A stretch of 64,000 nt of DNA from Karalla daura (Eukaryota > Chordata > Actinopteri > Chaetodontiformes > Leiognathidae), in the NCBI GenBank assembly GCA_029224185.1, contig CM055205.1:18821942-18885941 (forward strand), written 5' to 3'. Shown here in pieces: positions 60,401-64,000 of this stretch (position 1 is the stretch's first letter; each line of letters opens with the position of its first letter). A model generated the notes under the pieces. The model had not been told where the DNA came from. It made no database searches and worked only from the letters and a program-made list of their open reading frames with translations. Both the position numbers and the translations under genes were made by a program.

Positions 60401-61397
60401 CAGGCCTGACCTGTCTTGTCTGCCTAAGTTTACATGAGGTACTGTACTGTACTGTACTGTTTCCTCTCAGTCCAAAGCAGGTAAGTGCTCCACAACAAAA
60501 GTTTCCCCCTGAAGTGATATTAAGAAATATACAAGCTAGGATACCAAATACTGATATGTTATGATGTAATGCCATGTAATACAATACCAATACACTACTG
60601 ATACTCTATAAAAGAAGTTTTTTTTCTTTTGCACTCACCTGCAAGTTCTCCAGCCTCTCTTTCAGCGTCTGCAGCGTCTTGCCGGTCTGATCCGGGGAGA
60701 AGGACCCGTGCTTCCCGTAGTTGGAGCCCTTCCTGTGGTGGGGGTCCGAGCGGTGGCCACCGTGCGAGTAGTGATGGTCGTTGCTGTGGTACGCCGAGGG
60801 CCCGTGGTGCGAGGTGGCGTGGTGCCCGTGGTGGTCGTCGTGGTCGTTGTCGTGGTGAGTGTCGTGGTGCCCGTTGCCGTGGTGGTTGTCGTGGTGGTTG
60901 TCGTGGTGGTTGTCGTGGTGGCTGTCGTGATGTCCGTTGCCGTGGTGACCACCGAAGCCCTCGCACAGGGTCAGCTTGGCGGTGAGCTCTCGGATGGTCT
61001 CCCGCTGGTCCAGGATGGTCTCCTTCTGCCTCACCAGGCTCTCCCGCAGGTGCAGGATGGTGGCTTTGGCCTCGTCGGACATCATGCCGCGCCAGCTGGC
61101 GCTGCCGTGCCCGTTAGCGTTGGTGTTGCTGCCCGGCCCGTGGGGCACAGAGGGGGGAGAGTAGCAGCTAGGGTCTGCCTCGGGGGGGATTGGAGTGCAG
61201 ACAAATTTGGGGCTCATGCCGTAGTCATGTTCTATGCCGGGCAAGCTGCCCGCTGCCGCTGCACAGGACAGGAAGTAGTAGAAAATGAGCGGACGGAGGG
61301 GGAAGAGGGGCAGGAGGAAGCCTAGAGAGGCTCCGAGCCATTGCTGCTGCCTCGCAGACAAAGGTACCAGGCTCAGAGGACTGACGTCTCGGGCCAT
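54419..61397 (-). CDS. Neuronal pentraxin with a giant His/Asp-rich stalk, 6 coding exons
   Basis: Exons in transcript order: 61397-60639, 58256-57943, 57788-57283, 56766-56516, 55428-55249, 54628-54419. All phases agree and give 739 residues, against about 430-500 for NPTX1, NPTX2 and NPTXR. A hydrophobic segment (about 20-49) is followed by the neuronal pentraxin N-region (KFVCTPIPPEADP and LRESLVRQKETILDQRETI, a coiled coil). His/Asp-rich repeats then fill about 149-228, 282-357 and 360-492. The C-terminal pentraxin domain (about 533-737) has GTPFSYAVPGQANELVLIEW, the family signature HVCVTWST (625-632), and calcium-site residues around GQEQDTLGGRFD. The family assembles disulfide-linked oligomers that cluster AMPA receptors at synapses. 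A TGA lies in frame upstream of the chosen ATG. I cannot decide which paralogue it is. A fish-specific or nptx1-like copy is possible. Confidence 0.9.
57283..58256 (-). repeat. Coding 12-bp repeat (HHDD/HHND units) in pentraxin exons 2 and 3
   Basis: Exon 2 (58256-57943) and exon 3 (57788-57283) consist largely of CAC/CAT CAC/CAT GAC/AAC/AGC GAC codons. By my count they hold about 34 and 60 histidines. A related block with about 31 histidines lies in exon 1 at about 60950-60700. The antisense open frames (Val-rich, Arg/Gly-rich) are shadows. Confidence 0.9.
60639..61397 (-). other. Pentraxin exon 1: signal/anchor, coiled coil and first His-rich block
   Basis: It encodes 253 residues: a 19-residue N-terminal lead, a hydrophobic stretch interrupted by one Arg, the FVCT motif, a heptad-like helix, CEG, then about 80 residues of His-rich repeat and the helix KTLQTLKERLENLQ. 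It ends in phase 0 with a GTGAGT donor. Confidence 0.9.
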
Positions 61398-61846
61398 ACC
61401 TGGCCAGAGTCAAAGTAACTCCCCGACAAAACACAGTCCTCCGATGCCTTAGCTGAGTTGTGGTGAACACCATGAATGGAGGTCATACGCGTTGGATGGA
61501 ACTTTATCGGGGAAGAGCATGTCACCAAGAAAACTGCAGCTGAAGAGTCCTCCCAGATACCATGAATCCCCTGTAGATGGCAAAAGAGGTAGAACTCCAA
61601 CAGCACACAGAGGCTGATGCCAAAGCCTTTAGCTGCTTGCTCTCAAAGACAACAACCCCCGCAGTATCACGGAAGCTTTTCTGGCTCCATGGCAAGAGAA
61701 CAACCTGAAGAGCCGGGCTGATGTGATGATGCCTATCGGTGCCAGGTGATCCCCCCACCTTTGGCTCCTTGGACCTCCTGCGCCCGACAGCCAAGAGTAA
61801 TCCCTTTAACTTTGGCTTCTAACCAGCCATCCCAGACTGCTCCTTC
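61398..61846 (-). other. Pentraxin 5' UTR segment
   Basis: A minus-strand acceptor (CCTACAG) ends at 61847 and the sequence continues to the ATG at 61397 with an in-frame upstream stop. A first noncoding exon should therefore lie further right, possibly beyond the window. Confidence 0.45.
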
Positions 61847-61847
61847 C

Positions 61848-62297
61848 TGTAGGACAGACAGAGGTAGAGTGATTTAAAAAAAAAGGGATTCAGACACAAA
61901 CATACAAAGCCACAAGGAAAGAAATAACATGCTGGAACTTTGGTCTTATATTATCTTGTTGTGTTGTGTTATGTTATCTCATCAAAACCAAAGAAGAATC
62001 TCAATATAGCTTCACTTAATTTAACGAAATCAGACAGATTTCTATAGGGATTTTCGATAGTCAGAGAAGCAAGAGGAGCTAAACAATAGTAATCAGATCT
62101 ATATCTGCAGTACAGAGGCTAAGGTGACTAGGTTCAGACAGATAATGGGGGGAATGCGCAAGTGAGAGGTAATCACCATAAACAATTCATCTCCAATTAT
62201 CAAATCGCTCCTGCAGCCCGTCAGCACTTCCTGTTTGGCCTGAGCTGGCAGACGACAGTGACGCCAGCAGACGGGTAAACAACACCCAGGTGGAGGC

Positions 62298-62331
<34 letters not shown>

Positions 62332-64000
62332 TTATGTGTGTGGTGGGGGTCATAAAGGCAGTAGCAGGCCAAAGTGTAATAAGATTACAGTCAATTAATC
62401 TGCCCCCTGCAGCACAGCATAGTGATTCACTGAGTGAACGCTTGTTTTCATTTGACACATGGGCGCACTCACACTGCAGACCTGTGAACCGAGTGTATGC
62501 TGATAAGATACTATATAGTGTGTTTTGATACTGAAGCAATTACAAAGATGCATAATCCAAAGTTGGACATCCCCAGGTGTTCATAACTGTTGTCTTAGCA
62601 ACTGAAGGCCTCTCGAACTCATTTTCCAAAAAGGTTGAGAACCAGTTGCTTTTCCACCACTCGAGAGCTACGTCATTATGTCACATTATGTCAACTGTTA
62701 AGACTGCTTCCCTGGTTTTGGTCCCTAAAGTGTTTTGATGTCAATCTATAATGTAACTCCAACCCTAGCCTCTGACATAGCTGACTCTTTCTCCTGGAAC
62801 AGCACAGAACTGGCAATACTGTGGATGCAGATTTTTGGGGGCCAAAACCAGTTTCCTTCGGCAGTGGAAACAGAAAGAGGGAACCAAACTAAGCACCAGG
62901 CAGGAACTGGCATTAGAGCCAATTCAGTGAAAAAGAAAGGCAGTTGAGATTTTAAACACTTCCACAGTAATATACAAGTACTGTATAGCACATCATTTCC
63001 TCAGTTATTGTTTTATTGAAGTTTTGTGAAATAGTCAAACTAGAAATTTGGATTTCCTTTGCCTTTTGTTGCCGTTCAGTATCAATACACAGGTGTAGAT
63101 GGCTCCCCAGACAGTAAAGAGTGAGGATCCAGTGTGTAATAGACAACAACACAAACCAATTTTGTCTTTTTTGTAGGAAGAAAGAAAGGCCATGTCTGTC
63201 CATGTCTGTCAGTTTTGGTGGGTCAGCCAGAGAGCAGCATGCAAAGCCAAGAAGAAGTTTGAGAACACACAGGATGTTGTTCAGTCTAAGCTTCTTATCA
63301 GCAGAGTCTCCCTCACCTGCAGCTGCAACCGTGCACGGGTGGCCTTGGTTTCATGTTTCAACAGGGTCAAAACGTGCAAGTTTGTGTCGAGTGTTTGGAA
63401 ATTTTGGGACATAAGAGGTCAGAGGATTTGTAGCACACCTGAGGTTGCTATGATAAATGTGTTGTATGTTTCTGCTGGTCCTCCTGCTGGATGTGACAAA
63501 GCTGAAATATCACACTGGAGCACATTTATGAGTCTTTCTGATTAAGGTTGGACAGCATGTTACTCTCTGTTCAGGCCAAATCTTAAAATAACCTTTATGA
63601 TCAACCATGACACATGAAGTCCTTGTACCTTTCCCCAGACACGTCAGATTAACATCTGACATTTCCACACAACATTTCCAAAATTGTTTTCCACATTTAG
63701 ATCATCGGGGGACAGAATTTCTTATTTCTCTGACGTCTGCAAACATCCTTTTTTTTCTCAAAGTCAGAGAGGAGCGAAGGCAGTTTAACGAGGCGTTCAA
63801 AGGTTAAGCGTGCAGCCAACAGATGAGAGTCTCAATCTGACAGTGAGCTCCAGTGTTTGATACTTAAAGACAACATTAGAGGAGCTTTAGGAGCCATGAT
63901 ACCTAAAGGAAGCACGAGGCCTCACGCATGATCCCGGTGAGAAGCAGCAGCAGCATCGCTCCTTCCTCCCTCCTCCTCCTCCCTAGAGACAGACGGCTGT
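61848..64000. other. Right-hand flank, no coding gene seen
   Basis: It holds a (GT)n run at about 62300-62331 and AT-rich unique DNA. At 63925-63960 a minus-strand sequence has a Leu-rich short frame (MLLLLLTGIM) followed by a GTGAGG donor. This could be part of a pentraxin 5' exon or of another gene outside the window. Confidence 0.35.

Overview
The window looks like nuclear DNA from a ray-finned fish, most likely a spiny-rayed teleost. It has short GT-AG exons, compact introns, very dense (CA)n/(GT)n microsatellites and fragments of a fish-type interspersed repeat. I found no prokaryotic, viral or plasmid signature. I rebuilt six protein-coding genes by hand, joining exons by homology, splice sites and codon phase. 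All six give uninterrupted reading frames.

Layout from left to right: styk1 (+, 1638-7797) is a membrane pseudokinase. phc1 (-, 20729-11078) is a Polycomb PRC1 subunit whose 3' end meets that of styk1 near 8780. slc2a3 (-, 41403-27995) is a GLUT3-type glucose transporter with a large first intron. cox6b1 (-, 45397-43873) is a small subunit of cytochrome c oxidase. Next comes an unnamed type II C-type-lectin-like receptor (-, 51956-47117). Last is a neuronal pentraxin (-, 61397-54419) whose stalk holds about 200-300 residues of His/Asp-rich repeat spread over three exons. Five of the six genes lie on the minus strand. The rest is UTR, intron, CpG-rich promoter sequence and low-complexity DNA.

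The genes do not form one pathway. Their linkage is informative, though: in human, STYK1, PHC1, SLC2A3 and the NK-type lectin receptors all sit on 12p13. A lectin-like receptor lacking the usual calcium ligands, in the same block here, suggests an old conserved neighbourhood related to the mammalian NK gene complex.

The most unusual object is the His-rich neuronal pentraxin. By my count it has about 125 histidines in 739 residues and is about 300 residues longer than the usual neuronal pentraxin length. I see no multi-gene system beyond this.
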